Part shown: piece after piece, positions 42,449 to 52,892 of the stretch
Layout of the letters: each line of letters begins with the position of its first letter
How positions within the stretch are numbered: the stretch's first letter is position 1
Assembly (NCBI GenBank): GCA_947462335.1
Contig: OX381709.1
Coordinates: 81,964,622-82,028,621 of the forward strand
DNA: 64,000 bases
Direction: 5' to 3'
Origin: Harmothoe impar
Lineage: Eukaryota > Annelida > Polychaeta > Phyllodocida > Polynoidae
Program-made: the position numbers and the translations under genes
Notes under the pieces: generated by a model
The model's database searches: none
What the model saw: the letters and a program-made list of their open reading frames with translations, nothing else
Told to the model about the DNA's origin: nothing

Positions 42449-42985
42449 AGTAGTATAGTATGTATCGGAACGGGACTATAGTTAAGTACTGTTTATTACT
42501 CAATCGACATGCAGCCAATCAGAGGCCTCCATTTGGTCACGTGACCGGAAGTGACCTACTTAGGGGATTAGTGGTGACGTCACGTGACCTAGTTAGCCAA
42601 TCAGAGGCCTCCATTTGGTCACGTGACCGGAAGTGACCTACTTAGGGGATTAGTGGTGCATTCTGGGTAACCCTGCAGCCAATCAGAGGCCTCCATTGGG
42701 TGACCGGAAGTGACCTACTTAGGGGATGGTGCATTCTGGGTAACCTACTGACCTACTTAGGGGACCGGAAGTGACGTCATATGACCTAATTTAGGATCAC
42801 GTGATCGGAAGTGACCTGATGAGTCACGTGACCGGAAGTGACGTCACACGACTTAATGGCCAACCGGAAGCGACCTGATTGATCACGTGACCGGAAGAAG
42901 AAGAAGTTTTTTTTTTTTGTTTAGGATCCCGTGACTGGAAGCGACGTCGTCACATGAGTGACGCTTTAAGAGACTGCGCGACTTA
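42449..42985 (+). repeat. Left terminal inverted repeat, Polinton copy 2
   Basis: Same module set as copy 1 (GTCACGTGACCGGAAGTGAC, CTACTTAGGGGATTAG, TGACGTCA, AGCCAATCAGAGGCC), with a different number and order of modules. Inner limit approximate. Confidence 0.85.
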
Positions 42986-43112
42986 CTAGTAAAAGAAGCC
43001 GTATGATAATAAAAACACAACAATATTTTCTTTTAATTTTTTTTTATTTATTTTTTTTTCAATCTTGATAAACACTCTATTTTTGAAAAGATGCACACGC
43101 TTATTTTTTTTT

Positions 43113-46100
43113 TCATATCTCTAAAGGACTCGTTGTCACACCGTCAGAATGCACGCGACGCTTATAATACAAGTAGCGCACGCCGTCTTTCTCTATGGTG
43201 TAGGTGACCATTTTGTTTCGCACCACTTTGAAATTTCTATTTACAGCAATGAGAGTTTTTCGTTGGCGAAGAACATCCAAGAAGGCGTCTGGTTCCTGGG
43301 GGTTTTGTTTCTTCTGTACGCCTTTTGCACTCCATTTTTTGGATTTTCTTTCACCGGTGTCGCTGACTCGATCGTAGCAAATGTAAGTCTTAGGGTTGAG
43401 ACTTAGGATCCCGTCACCTTCCCACTCCGCTTTCATGAGCCCCGAAGTTCTCAGATCGTGAAGGTACCGTCTCTCACAACATCCGCCGGGCGGCGCACAC
43501 CATTCTCGCACTCTTTCCGTTTTTGTCTTCACGAAAAGCTCTAAGTGCTCGTCGCACACCGCTGTCGGAAGCCACTTTCGTTTCTCTCTGAAGTACGTCT
43601 CTCTCAGGCGAGGTTTCACTAGGTCATCCAACGTGGCACCGCTGAGAGCCATGTAAAGACTGTCGGTGTCCATTTGACAAAGGGCATAATCGCGCCGATC
43701 GACGAATCTATCCAAGAAGTCGTATGTGAACTCTAACATTTTCAACTTCGCGTACTGGTATACCATGAACCCTATCTGAATAGGGAGGTTGTTCTTGACC
43801 GTTTTCGGTTGTAGTTCGACTTCAAACAGATCGGAAGTCAACTCGGACGCCTTTTTGAAGCGCCACGAATTGGCCAATAGTTCGAACTTCCGACTGTCAG
43901 TGTATCTCACCGCCGTGTGTTTTTCTTTGTTGCAGATTGTTTTACCGTACGTAGCGTTTCCCATTAACTTGTAACAGTCTGACAGAATTTTCTCGTTCTC
44001 GTTCACGTCGCCACGTCTTCGCGCCGCCGTCACTTCGTCCGCGAAACCGGCAAAGGAGCGTTTAGGTAGGTATTCTACCACCAGCTGCACTTTGGTGACT
44101 ATCAAACCGTGCTCTAAATACCACTTGAGAAGCGGCGTTCCCAAGAGAATATTTTTTCCGTGGTAACTCCCTATCAGACATCTCTGAGGCGTGCTCAACA
44201 GCTTTTCTTCCTGCGCAAAGTCTGACATGTGAGGGCCTATGTCCGATTTTGAAACGGTCGCGTTCTTGAAAACGGGGGTCATTTCTTCGAAGTACTCTCG
44301 TAGGTGAGGCGGCGTAGTGATGTCCACTTGAACTAAACCGAACATTTTCTCCTCTTTCACAGCGGAAAGGATGTCGCTCTCGCTCATCGCGTTTCGAGAC
44401 ACTTTCAAAGCGTCAACCTTCCAGCGTTGTTGGGAGGCCTTGACCCGCTCATCTCGACGCTTCATCTCTCGCCATTCGCACTCCCACACGACGACCAGCT
44501 TGTAACCTAACGCTTTCAAGTAAGCGCTTACTCTGGTCGTTCTGTCGCGTCTCTCCTCTCTCAGTGAAGCGCACTGATATCGGTGCGACGGTATGCACTC
44601 GTGAGCGTGGAACCAACACCCGTGAAACTGGAAAACCGTATTAGAGGCCGCGTGAAATCCGTCCACGCGAATTCTCCGACAGCCTACCGCCATCTCGCCG
44701 CCGTTCAGAGCGTGGCGCAGTTTCACGTCGCGGTCGTGCTCTACGAAGCGTAACCACTCCAAAGCGCTGTGAGAGTTTCTTTGCCTGATTTCGGGCTTGA
44801 ACTCGGTCTCGGGCCGTCTCACCGCGTAATAGCCCGTGCAGTGCGCTTCGCTCATGCAGCGCAAGTACAGTGAGTTAGCGTCTAGTCCTAGGATGTGTTG
44901 GCACGGTCTCGCTTCTTCGCCGTACTTGTGCTCCCTTATCCGCGTGGTGCCCTTCTCGTGAAATCTATGGAAGATGATGGAAGGACCGCCGACTAGATTC
45001 TCTTTGATCAGAGCGTGGAGGACGGCGTCGAACTGGGGAAACGTTGTGAACGCGTCTTCTAGGTTTTGGAAGAGGAAGCGTAAAGTCAAACCGGCGAGAG
45101 AAACTCCGTCTTTCAACATGTCAATGCCGCGATCTTGGAAAAATTTAGCGTGATTTTTCAGAGCTTCTATGAAAGGTTTCACGTCTTTGTTGTTGTAGTG
45201 GATCAAGTAGTCTTCCATAGTTTGCATCTTCTCGTCGGACCAAACTTTCTGACATGCGGCGTAGTCGGATTCGGACATTTTGACGCCCGTCAGCTCGCTG
45301 TCGAAAGCCGATCTCGGCGGCAGCGTTCTGTTTGCCAGTTTCCTGGTAGACGTCATCCATTCGTAAGGAAAGTGACCTTTCTCTTCGTTCCTGGTGAAAG
45401 CTCGCAAATAGGTCGCGTAGTTGTAACCGGGTGCCAAATAGTTGACTACGTCCAAGAAAACCGTGTGCTGTGTGTAAACCGCCAAGTATTGATTGCTTCT
45501 CTTTATGACGCTGAATTCTTGGTTTCTTCGGTCTCCGGAGGCGAAGAACGAGTGAAGGCGTATTTTGATCAGGTTCAAGTCGTAACGCCCCGAGTTGAAG
45601 CCCACCACTGGAGCTTGACGGATGTATCTCAGAAGACGCTTCTTCAGTTGAACTAACGGGTGTCTGGTCTGAGCCGCAGCGAAGCCGCCTGGAGAAGGGG
45701 TGGTGAACGTCGCCTCCTCCAGCAGGAGAGCTTCACCTATCGCCGCATCTAACTTCGCTAACGTCGGTCGGTAAAGTTCTAGCACAGCTTCCCCGATCGC
45801 TTTGGCGTTCTCGTTTATGTGATTTAAAACTCGGTCCAACAAGGGGTCGGAATCTGCGTCGGACGCTCTGACGAAGCAGACGGGCCCCTCCCACCCCGGA
45901 AAGTCGGATGCGACGCTAGCCGACAAAGGGACGTGATCCCACAGCAGGGACACGTGCTCCGTCGACGGTTCTTTGCACGGTCTGAAGAAAGCCTCGAAAT
46001 CGAAGGCGATCTTGTAAGGGTAGATTCCGGAATGTCCGTCGGGGGGAAAAATGGAGAAGTCTGCTAGCGCTTCGAAAATCGTTCTCGAATTTTGGTAGAT

Positions 46101-47240
46101 GCCACCTACGTAGCGCAACTTGACTTGTCGGCAAGAGGAAAGCTGGTTCCTGTGTCTCTTCAGCAAGAACTCGGTGGTGAACGCCGCCTTACACTTGCAA
46201 CATTCGTATATGCCCGCGTACGCGTTGAAGTCCGTGACGAGAGAGACGTGCAAACCGCCTTTCGCCGTCAGGTGTAGGTTGACTTTACCTCGGGCGGCCA
46301 CAGTTCTGGAAGGCGGTCTGATCAGAGTAACGCGTCTTCTCAACTTCCGCCCCGGCACTTGACGCGACGCGGTGTAAACCGCTATTTGTACGTCAAACAA
46401 GTTCTCTAACGCGGGTAAGTCGCGGATGTTCAGACCCGGAAAGGATTCAGGTGTGGCAGCGGGACAGAACTGACGTAACAAATCTGAAGCGCGCTTGCTG
46501 GTGTTGTATAAGTGAAAGGAAATGCAGCGGAAGATGCAGAGGTTGTCCTTGTTGGGAAAATCTAACACGCCGCTTCTCTTTCCAACTCGACCGGCCTGCG
46601 TGATCCTACCGCCTATGGGGAATTCCCCCGGTCCCATGTAAACGCAGATGTTCAAATTGGTAGGAAAAAGAACGTGCCACTTGGTGTCAGCGTCGCAAAG
46701 TTTCCGTACCTCCTCGCAAGCGACGGTGTTTTGCATCTTTGAGAGGAGCTCTTCCAAAGTTTCTGAATTAGTTACAGTAGGGAGCGGTTGTATGAGAGTT
46801 GCGTTGTTCTGGGAGGCGTGGAAGTAGCGCAGTTTGCTCTTGTCTTCTCTGTGTTGTAACAGTAAGCCTACCGAGAAACCCACTTTGTATCTGAATCTTT
46901 GTGTCAAGTGAATGCGACGCATAGTATCTACAGCGTCACTCAACTCGCCGGTTGGTAGCCTGAAGTTTGTTACACTCACGCGAGTCCCGTGCATCCTGAC
47001 GCCCGTTTGTATCGCAGGCCAATTCGCCGTGAACGTTTCCTCCCCGTTCGGTACAGCACATATGCGCGGAGGGACGGTCACCCCGTCCAGAGATTCGCGT
47101 CGACAAGCGCTCTTTCGGCAATCCCCTTCGCCGCATAGAGGGCAAAACTTAGCTACTACTCTACAATTTTCTACGTGTCTCTCGTGGTTGTACGCTCTTT
47201 TAAACATTTTGAAACACTTTTCGCATACGTACTGTGTCAT
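43113..47240 (-). CDS. polB: Protein-primed family-B DNA polymerase, intact (copy 2)
   Basis: ATG 47240 gives 1375 residues; the longer frame starts at GTG. In order: a C2H2 finger (6-26) and a second Cys/His cluster; an OTU-protease-like segment with DNLCIFRC near 232-239 and HVSLVTDF near 331; a C2H2 finger (348-370); exonuclease motifs Exo I (DFEAF, D414/E416), Exo II (N549...Y553-D554) and Exo III (Y682...D686); polymerase motif A (LGLDANSLY, D787); an inserted block (about 856-926) with FQFHGCWFHAHEC and VVVWECEW, like Vsr-type endonuclease inserts of related PolBs; motif B (GNATYGK, about 1094-1100); motif C (MDTDSLY, 1190-1196); and KWSAKG near 1302. It should copy the element by protein priming at the TIR ends. 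OTU and Vsr assignments are inference from short motifs. No separate terminal-protein gene is visible, so a priming function may lie in the large N-terminus. Confidence 0.9.
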   Translation of the reverse strand: MTQYVCEKCFKMFKRAYNHERHVENCRVVAKFCPLCGEGDCRKSACRRESLDGVTVPPRICAVPNGEETFTANWPAIQTGVRMHGTRVSVTNFRLPTGELSDAVDTMRRIHLTQRFRYKVGFSVGLLLQHREDKSKLRYFHASQNNATLIQPLPTVTNSETLEELLSKMQNTVACEEVRKLCDADTKWHVLFPTNLNICVYMGPGEFPIGGRITQAGRVGKRSGVLDFPNKDNLCIFRCISFHLYNTSKRASDLLRQFCPAATPESFPGLNIRDLPALENLFDVQIAVYTASRQVPGRKLRRRVTLIRPPSRTVAARGKVNLHLTAKGGLHVSLVTDFNAYAGIYECCKCKAAFTTEFLLKRHRNQLSSCRQVKLRYVGGIYQNSRTIFEALADFSIFPPDGHSGIYPYKIAFDFEAFFRPCKEPSTEHVSLLWDHVPLSASVASDFPGWEGPVCFVRASDADSDPLLDRVLNHINENAKAIGEAVLELYRPTLAKLDAAIGEALLLEEATFTTPSPGGFAAAQTRHPLVQLKKRLLRYIRQAPVVGFNSGRYDLNLIKIRLHSFFASGDRRNQEFSVIKRSNQYLAVYTQHTVFLDVVNYLAPGYNYATYLRAFTRNEEKGHFPYEWMTSTRKLANRTLPPRSAFDSELTGVKMSESDYAACQKVWSDEKMQTMEDYLIHYNNKDVKPFIEALKNHAKFFQDRGIDMLKDGVSLAGLTLRFLFQNLEDAFTTFPQFDAVLHALIKENLVGGPSIIFHRFHEKGTTRIREHKYGEEARPCQHILGLDANSLYLRCMSEAHCTGYYAVRRPETEFKPEIRQRNSHSALEWLRFVEHDRDVKLRHALNGGEMAVGCRRIRVDGFHAASNTVFQFHGCWFHAHECIPSHRYQCASLREERRDRTTRVSAYLKALGYKLVVVWECEWREMKRRDERVKASQQRWKVDALKVSRNAMSESDILSAVKEEKMFGLVQVDITTPPHLREYFEEMTPVFKNATVSKSDIGPHMSDFAQEEKLLSTPQRCLIGSYHGKNILLGTPLLKWYLEHGLIVTKVQLVVEYLPKRSFAGFADEVTAARRRGDVNENEKILSDCYKLMGNATYGKTICNKEKHTAVRYTDSRKFELLANSWRFKKASELTSDLFEVELQPKTVKNNLPIQIGFMVYQYAKLKMLEFTYDFLDRFVDRRDYALCQMDTDSLYMALSGATLDDLVKPRLRETYFREKRKWLPTAVCDEHLELFVKTKTERVREWCAPPGGCCERRYLHDLRTSGLMKAEWEGDGILSLNPKTYICYDRVSDTGERKSKKWSAKGVQKKQNPQEPDAFLDVLRQRKTLIAVNRNFKVVRNKMVTYTIEKDGVRYLYYKRRVHSDGVTTSPLEI

Positions 47241-47264
47241 GTTTTTTTTCACTCGGTTACCAAC

Positions 47265-47425
47265 TACTTAGCCGTCTAACTATCTATCTATCTATCTAGC
47301 CATCTATCAATCTGTCGTCTATGTAACTATCTTTCTGTCTGCTGTCTGTGTATCCGTCTGTCTGTCTGTCTGTCTGTCTGTCTCATACAGCGTACGTCAA
47401 ACGCTGTGTGTGTGTGTGTGTGCGC
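47265..47425. repeat. Microsatellites between the PC4-like and PolB genes, copy 2
   Basis: TATC, TGTC and GT runs with counts different from copy 1, upstream of the PolB start. Confidence 0.8.
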
Positions 47426-47445
47426 GCGTGAGCGTTGAGCGTCTC

Positions 47446-49017
47446 TCATTCCGAATCTATGCCGAGATATTTCAGAATGATCTCTGTTTTGTCATCCAAC
47501 TCTTTGAGCGCTCTGGCGGACAGCGTCACCCCCTGCTGTGTGGGTTTTTTGTCAGGACCTTCGTACTTGCGCACGTGGACGAGGTTCTTACCGCTGTAGT
47601 AGCTCACAGCTGCGTACACTTCGCCCGCCTCATCCAGCACTGCGAACCAGGGGGTGTGATTAGGTTTTCCTTGCGCGGCCGCTGTGTCGCGTATGCGCAC
47701 CACTGCGCGGATATCGGCGATGCGTGCTATGAGCTCGCGCAGCGCGTCGGCCGTGAAGTGCACTCGCTTGCTTCTGGTCAGAGACGCCTCTTTCACCTGG
47801 CCGTCTTTTGTGTAGCGCGGCCTCCTAGACAGTCTAGCCACGTCCTCCCAGATCTCCAGCGTCAAAGCTCCGTCTAAGCAGAACTCTAACCCGAGTGTTT
47901 TCTCTGCTTCTTCTCGTCCATCTCCTTCTTTTTCTTGTATTTTTCTCTTCTTAGTGGGCCTTGTTGTTCTGGAACTCACCTTAGAACGTTTCACACCCGC
48001 AGGATGAGTAACACCATCAGCGTGAGCTGAATCAGCAGCAGAACCGATAGCAGGAGCAGCGTCAGCGCTGGTGGTATCGGAGGTCTCGTTGTTGGAACAG
48101 CGCAGCCACACGCCGTCCGTGCTGTGTGTAGCGGTAGAAGATGAAGCGCCGCCGCCGCCCTCGTAAGGTGGCGGTGAGGGCAGTCGCCACGGACCGGACG
48201 GGGGGGCGCTAGCAGTGGAGGAAGTGAGGTCGAAAGGTCGAAGAGGGAAGCCGAAAAACGTACCGCTCACCCCTTGCCCTTCGGGTTCTTCGTACGCCTC
48301 GTCGTCAGCGTCGTTCTCTGTCTCACCCTGTTGCTGCTCCTCCTCCTCCTCCTCTTCTTCTCGGTTCAGGGGCTGAGTGTCCGAATAGCTGTAACTCTCA
48401 GCGCGAGCGGCGTCGAGGGCGTCCGTCGATGTAGTGGTGGAGGAGAGGGGCTGTGCAACGTGCGGCAGGTCATCAAAGTCATCAACAGTAGTGGGGAGGT
48501 AAAAACCCGGTTGCCAGTACTGCGCTGTGCCAGGAGCGTTGTCGTCAGTAGTAGTAGCAGTAGCAGCAGGTGCAGCAGAAGCAGCCGCAGCAGGCGCAGC
48601 CGCAGCAGACGCAACAGTAGCAGGCGCAGCAGCAGCCTCAGCAGGCGCAGCCGTAGCAAGCGCAGCAGTAGCAGGCGCAGCAGCAGCAGCAGGCGGGACG
48701 GCGGTAGCAGCGGCAGCGCGCTTAGCAGCAACGTGTACCGTCGCGAGTGTAACAACGTCGCTAGCACGACGACTGCTACCAGTAGTACTACTAGTACTAC
48801 TACCACTACTACTACTACTGCTACTACTAGTGCTACTGCTACTACTACTACTACTACTACTGCCGCGAGCGCTCGCTACAGCAGGAGGGTGATAAGACCA
48901 ACCGGCTGCGGCGGTAGTCTCATGTTCAGTAGCAAGAGCAGGCACTGACGCTAAACGAACGCTGTTCCGCGTAGTCTTCTTGTTCTTGAACGCCGCTAGC
49001 TGTTGTCTTTTGCTCAT
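47446..49017 (-). CDS. Low-complexity protein with two C-terminal PC4-like domains, copy 2
   Basis: 523 residues from ATG 49017. The C-terminal ~150 residues are nearly identical to copy 1, whereas the Ala, Ser and Thr tracts differ in length by many codons and the segment after the basic KKRKIQEK lacks a few residues. This contrast shows selection on, or at least lower mutation of, the C-terminal module, consistent with a structured nucleic-acid-binding region. The tracts stay in frame. Upstream TATATAAG at 49078-49085 on the minus strand. Function as for copy 1: ssDNA binding is an inference from the PC4-like pattern. Confidence 0.7.
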   Translation of the reverse strand: MSKRQQLAAFKNKKTTRNSVRLASVPALATEHETTAAAGWSYHPPAVASARGSSSSSSSSSSTSSSSSSSSGSSTSSTTGSSRRASDVVTLATVHVAAKRAAAATAVPPAAAAAPATAALATAAPAEAAAAPATVASAAAAPAAAASAAPAATATTTDDNAPGTAQYWQPGFYLPTTVDDFDDLPHVAQPLSSTTTSTDALDAARAESYSYSDTQPLNREEEEEEEEQQQGETENDADDEAYEEPEGQGVSGTFFGFPLRPFDLTSSTASAPPSGPWRLPSPPPYEGGGGASSSTATHSTDGVWLRCSNNETSDTTSADAAPAIGSAADSAHADGVTHPAGVKRSKVSSRTTRPTKKRKIQEKEGDGREEAEKTLGLEFCLDGALTLEIWEDVARLSRRPRYTKDGQVKEASLTRSKRVHFTADALRELIARIADIRAVVRIRDTAAAQGKPNHTPWFAVLDEAGEVYAAVSYYSGKNLVHVRKYEGPDKKPTQQGVTLSARALKELDDKTEIILKYLGIDSE

Positions 49018-49077
49018 GGTGGTGACTGTAGAGAGCAGCAAAAAAGAATGAGTGAGTGAATGGAGGTTTCCAAGCCC

Positions 49078-49085
49078 CTTATATA
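49078..49085 (-). promoter_or_regulatory. TATA box of the PC4-like gene, copy 2
   Basis: Minus-strand TATATAAG, conserved with 18945-18952. Confidence 0.65.
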
Positions 49086-49129
49086 CGCCTTCTCGCTTCT
49101 AGAGCTAAGCTACTTACCGACCCTGTTCA

Positions 49130-49470
49130 GCTGCCGCCGGCTGGCCGGCGGCCATTCACAAAGAGAAACAAAAAGACATAAGGCATGACGTTTTCAGCTG
49201 GATCCCTTTCCCCCCCCCCTCTTTTGAGAGATCGACTGTGATGATGAGCTAAGCCGCTTACCACCCTGTTCAGCAATTCAACGCGCATTAGCTGTATAAA
49301 GGGTTAAGCGGTTGCTGCCTGCCGTCGACTGACCGGCGGCGGCCATTCACAAAGACATAAGGTATGACGTTTTCAGCTGGATCCCTTTTTGAGGGATCCA
49401 CTGTGGTGAGCTAAGCCGCTTACCACCCTGTTCAGCCATTCAGCGCGCGTTAGCTGTATAAAGGATTAAC
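49130..49470. repeat. Tandem repeats in the divergent intergenic region, copy 2
   Basis: Same units as 18965-19345, with GCTGTATAAAGG and ATGACGTTTTCAGCTGG in each, and small insertions and deletions between units. Confidence 0.65.
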
Positions 49471-50069
49471 GGTAACGGTGATGAGCTTACAGTGTGTATA
49501 CAAAAAAAAACTACAGGAGGCGTGTGGCGTGAAGCAGGACCCCCCTAAGACGAACGTGTCTGTCTGTGAGTAGAGGCGTGTGCATGTGGTGAGCGACTTA
49601 AGTGTAAGACAAAAATCGCCACCTCCTGCCGTGGTGAGTAGACCGGGCCGGCCAGGCGGGCGGGCGGCCGGCTAGTTCAATAGGGAGGGGTGACAGCTGC
49701 CTAAGGCTGTGCATGAAAAAAAAATCCGATTTTCACCTGACCTCTGACGTTTGTTACAATGAATGTCAGAGGGAGGGAGACGTCCTCGGGTAGGGGGTAG
49801 GAGGTATTAAGGCTATGAGTGAGGAAAAAACACCGTTTTCAGCTGGTCTCCACGGATAGCGATGCCACACCCCCTCGTCATCTAAGCTCTTAAGGAGCGG
49901 AGCGGCTGAAAAAGCGTCATGCGGACAGGGCGCTAGACAGCTGGAGCGCTGTTGGAAATGGGATTAAACTCCCTCTGTATAAAAAGCTCTCATTTCTGTT
50001 GGAAAAAAAACATATCGCCTCTGACCCCAGTAACGGCTACTACCACCACCACCGCCACCACCACCACCG

Positions 50070-50100
<31 letters not shown>

Positions 50101-50126
50101 TGCCGCCGCCGCCAAGACGAGACGAG
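49471..50126. promoter_or_regulatory. Promoter and leader of the death-domain gene, copy 2
   Basis: TATAAAA at 49978-49984, then a CCG/CCA trinucleotide run (50040-50112) up to ATG 50127. The rest is conserved intergenic DNA as in copy 1. Confidence 0.55.
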
Positions 50127-50876
50127 ATGGCTCAAGCTATTCCACTTTCAAGCTCGCCTTCACCGCCCGGTGCGCCTGAAAAAAAGTTAATGCGGCTTGA
50201 CGACGTGAGACGCGGCGCGAGGCAGCAGACCGATGATGGGGAGACCCGACAGGTAGGACAGCGGCGGTTAGCCTATAGCGACGCCTTGCTTCGTCAACTA
50301 GGTAAAGAGTTGAGCGGCTGTTGGAGAGAGTTGGGCAGTAGCTTAAAAGTCAGCGCCGCCCGTATGGATGCTCTAGTAGAGCGCAGTGTCAAGACACCGG
50401 AGGAGCTGTGTACGGCGATGTTCCGAGTGTGGTGGGGTGAAACCCCGCATCGTCATAGATGGGGCGAGCTCGGTCGCGTCTTCACCCGCATTAGACGCAT
50501 GGAACTGTTGGCTCAGTGGATGGCCCTTCTCCACAGACAGGGGTTGGATTTCGAAAACCCCGACTCGCGCGCGATGCATAAGCACTTGGGCACCCTCGGC
50601 AGACGTCTGGGTAGCAGGTGGAAAGAGGTGGGGGACCATTTAAAATTGTCGCCTGAGAGGTTAGATAAGATCGCTGAAGAATGCGAATACGGAGGAAGTC
50701 CCGCTGAGTGGGCCTTCCGAGTGTTGAAAATGTGGCAAGATGAAGCTGACGGCGCCGGCGGTACGCCTTTTGAACTCCTTCAAGTGTTGACTGAGGACAT
50801 GGGAAAGTTTGGCCTCGGCATCGCGATATTACTTGACTTTATCAAGCAAGAAACAACGAGAACGACGGACATGTGA
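50127..50876 (+). CDS. Tandem death-domain-like protein, copy 2
   Basis: 249 residues. It differs from copy 1 by a few N-terminal changes and small indels around residues 28-40 and by scattered substitutions, several conservative, in the two death-domain-like repeats. Helix signatures (LGKELSGCWRELG; LGRRLGSRWKEVG; WAFRVLKMWQ) are unchanged. Intact frames in both copies, although the copy 1 polymerase is broken, argue that this gene has been maintained until recently. Alternative: a helical protein of another fold; a structure prediction would decide. Confidence 0.75.
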   Translation: MAQAIPLSSSPSPPGAPEKKLMRLDDVRRGARQQTDDGETRQVGQRRLAYSDALLRQLGKELSGCWRELGSSLKVSAARMDALVERSVKTPEELCTAMFRVWWGETPHRHRWGELGRVFTRIRRMELLAQWMALLHRQGLDFENPDSRAMHKHLGTLGRRLGSRWKEVGDHLKLSPERLDKIAEECEYGGSPAEWAFRVLKMWQDEADGAGGTPFELLQVLTEDMGKFGLGIAILLDFIKQETTRTTDM

Positions 50877-51027
50877 ATTGTTGTGTTTTATTTTCATACG
50901 TCTTCTTTATTAGTAAGTAAAAAAAAAAAAAATAACAATTAAGACGCGCGATCTCTTAAAGTGTCACTTCCTCCAGTCGCAGCTGATCGCCTCATCGCAG
51001 CACGTGATAAACAAAAAAAAAACACGA

Positions 51028-51069
51028 AGAGACACGCTTCTTCCTCTCGAGAGGAAGAAGCGTGTCTCT
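51028..51069. repeat. Perfect 42-bp palindrome, copy 2
   Basis: Identical to 20882-20923, centred on CTCGAG, between the death-domain gene and the right TIR. Confidence 0.9.
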
Positions 51070-51109
51070 CGATTGAAAATCTTTTTCTTTCTTAAAAGAG
51101 ACAAAACGC

Positions 51110-51464
51110 AAACGTCACTTCCGGTCACGTGATCCTCAATGAGGTCACTTCCGGTTGGCCATTAGGTCATATGACGTCACTTCCGGTCCCCTAAGTAGGT
51201 CACTTCCGGTCACCCAATGGAGGCCTCTGATTGGCTGCAGGGTTACCCAGAATGCACCGCTAATCCCCTAAGTAGGTCACTTCCGGTCACGTGACCCAAT
51301 GGCGGCCTCTGATTGGCTAACTAGGTCACGTGACGTCACCACTAATCCCCTAAGTAGGTCACTTCCGGTCACGTGACCAAATGGAGGCCTCTGATTGGCT
51401 GCATGTCGATTGAGTAATAAACAGTACTTAACTATAGTCCCGTTCCGATACATACTATACTACT
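51110..51464 (-). repeat. Right terminal inverted repeat, Polinton copy 2
   Basis: Reverse complement of the left end; shorter than its copy 1 counterpart and lacking the C-rich block. Confidence 0.85.
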
Positions 51465-52337
51465 TTTGTATGAGCACCGGATAGAATTTTCTTCTTTTCG
51501 GTTCTAAATGGCAATGTCAACAACAATGATTTTATTTTTGGAAACTCAGAAGAGCTACCTGAGATACATACACATAGACTAATCAACATTGTATTTCTAT
51601 TACTAGGGTTGACACAACATAATTAACAGTGGAAATGACAATGTTTTCAATTCCTATTTCTACTTAAGACTAATTGATAGACCAGAATTAAATAATGCTA
51701 CATATAGATACAGAGCAGTCACCTGATGGGTAAATGTATATATATTATGCAATATAGGTTGAGATTTCTTTTGATTCCGTATGAGCACCAGATATATTTT
51801 GTCATATGTGAGGGTTTGTGGTTAAGTGACTAGTCGAGGAGTTATATATACACAAATATACACATACATACACATATATATGCACACGTATATATCTATA
51901 TATACCCATATCCACACACATATTCACCCCCACATATGCATACACACACATCTTCTTGTTGTCTGAGCACCAGCTAGAGGACTAGGAATGAAAACCTGTA
52001 TTTTCGGGACCTACAGTTAGTTTTGATATTACTATATTACTGCATGTGGCCTATGGGTACAAATGGATGATTTATACAATGAACATTGGTCAAGTGAAGG
52101 TACGGATGGCTATAATGCCAAGGTACATAGGTAGCAAAGTGTGCCTGTTACATAGTCTAGCTGAGAATCTCCTGACTTCATTATGCGGGTACTAAGTGTA
52201 GGTAAAATACAAGTTACAACAATTTCAGTACAAATACAGGTATACATGTGTGACTTAGTTGCTAGTTGGAGACAATAAGGCTGACTTAGAATTCTTATGG
52301 ACAATAGCACTAGCATGTGCTGACAGCTGTACAAGTG

Positions 52338-52892
52338 TTAATTCGCAAATTTATTTGATATACACTGGATAAACCGCGAGAGCTTCGTTAGCATTTCTGC
52401 ATCAGTAATATTAAACAGCTCGGAAATCTTCAGCTTTGGCTCCCCTCGCATGTAGTATGGCTTTATATAAACCGAGCGTTCATTATCGAAGTAGGGGCAT
52501 TTAAGTATATAATGTGTTTCATCCCCAATGTCTCCCCTTGCACATAACTGGCAGAGCCTATCTTCTATATCTACATTGTTATAGCGGCCCAATGTGACAG
52601 GGAGCTTATGGTTTCCTGCTCTAAATCTGCTGAGATGGATAGAGTATCGTTTGTCAATATTAAGTAGATAAGATTCCATTTTTAGATCTGTTTTGAATAA
52701 CTTATAGCTACGGAATATGGTTGAGTTAGTTAGGGATCCAAGCCAGTTTTGCCGTTGCTGATCTTCGCTAGTAAGCCTTATTTTCCTCTTGAACCAATTT
52801 GAGTCGAACTCTTTACAATGCCAGAGATTTGACAAGCCAAGGTTGTTCAGCTCACTGTGTATTTTGGTAAACCATTTACCAAATGCGTTCAA
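52338..52892 (-). pseudogene. C-terminal fragment of a LINE reverse transcriptase ORF
   Basis: About 184 codons, no ATG at the start, so 5' truncated. Near the end is a Cys/His cluster CQLCARGDIGDETHYILKCP, the zinc-knuckle-like motif found C-terminal to RT in many non-LTR elements, preceded by HLSRFRAGNHKLPV. No RT catalytic motif remains. Alternative: an RT-derived host ORF, but no sign of this. Confidence 0.6.

Larger units (their letters stand above)
42449..51464. mobile_element. Reduced Polinton/Maverick-like element, copy 2 (9016 bp)
   Basis: Ends AGTAGTATAG...CTATACTACT with a perfect 6-bp duplication, TTTGTA (42443-42448 and 51465-51470). It has the same orientation and gene order as copy 1, and very high identity outside simple repeats. 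All three genes are open, so this copy can serve as reference. It sits in the 3' UTR of a LINE remnant. Confidence 0.88.
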
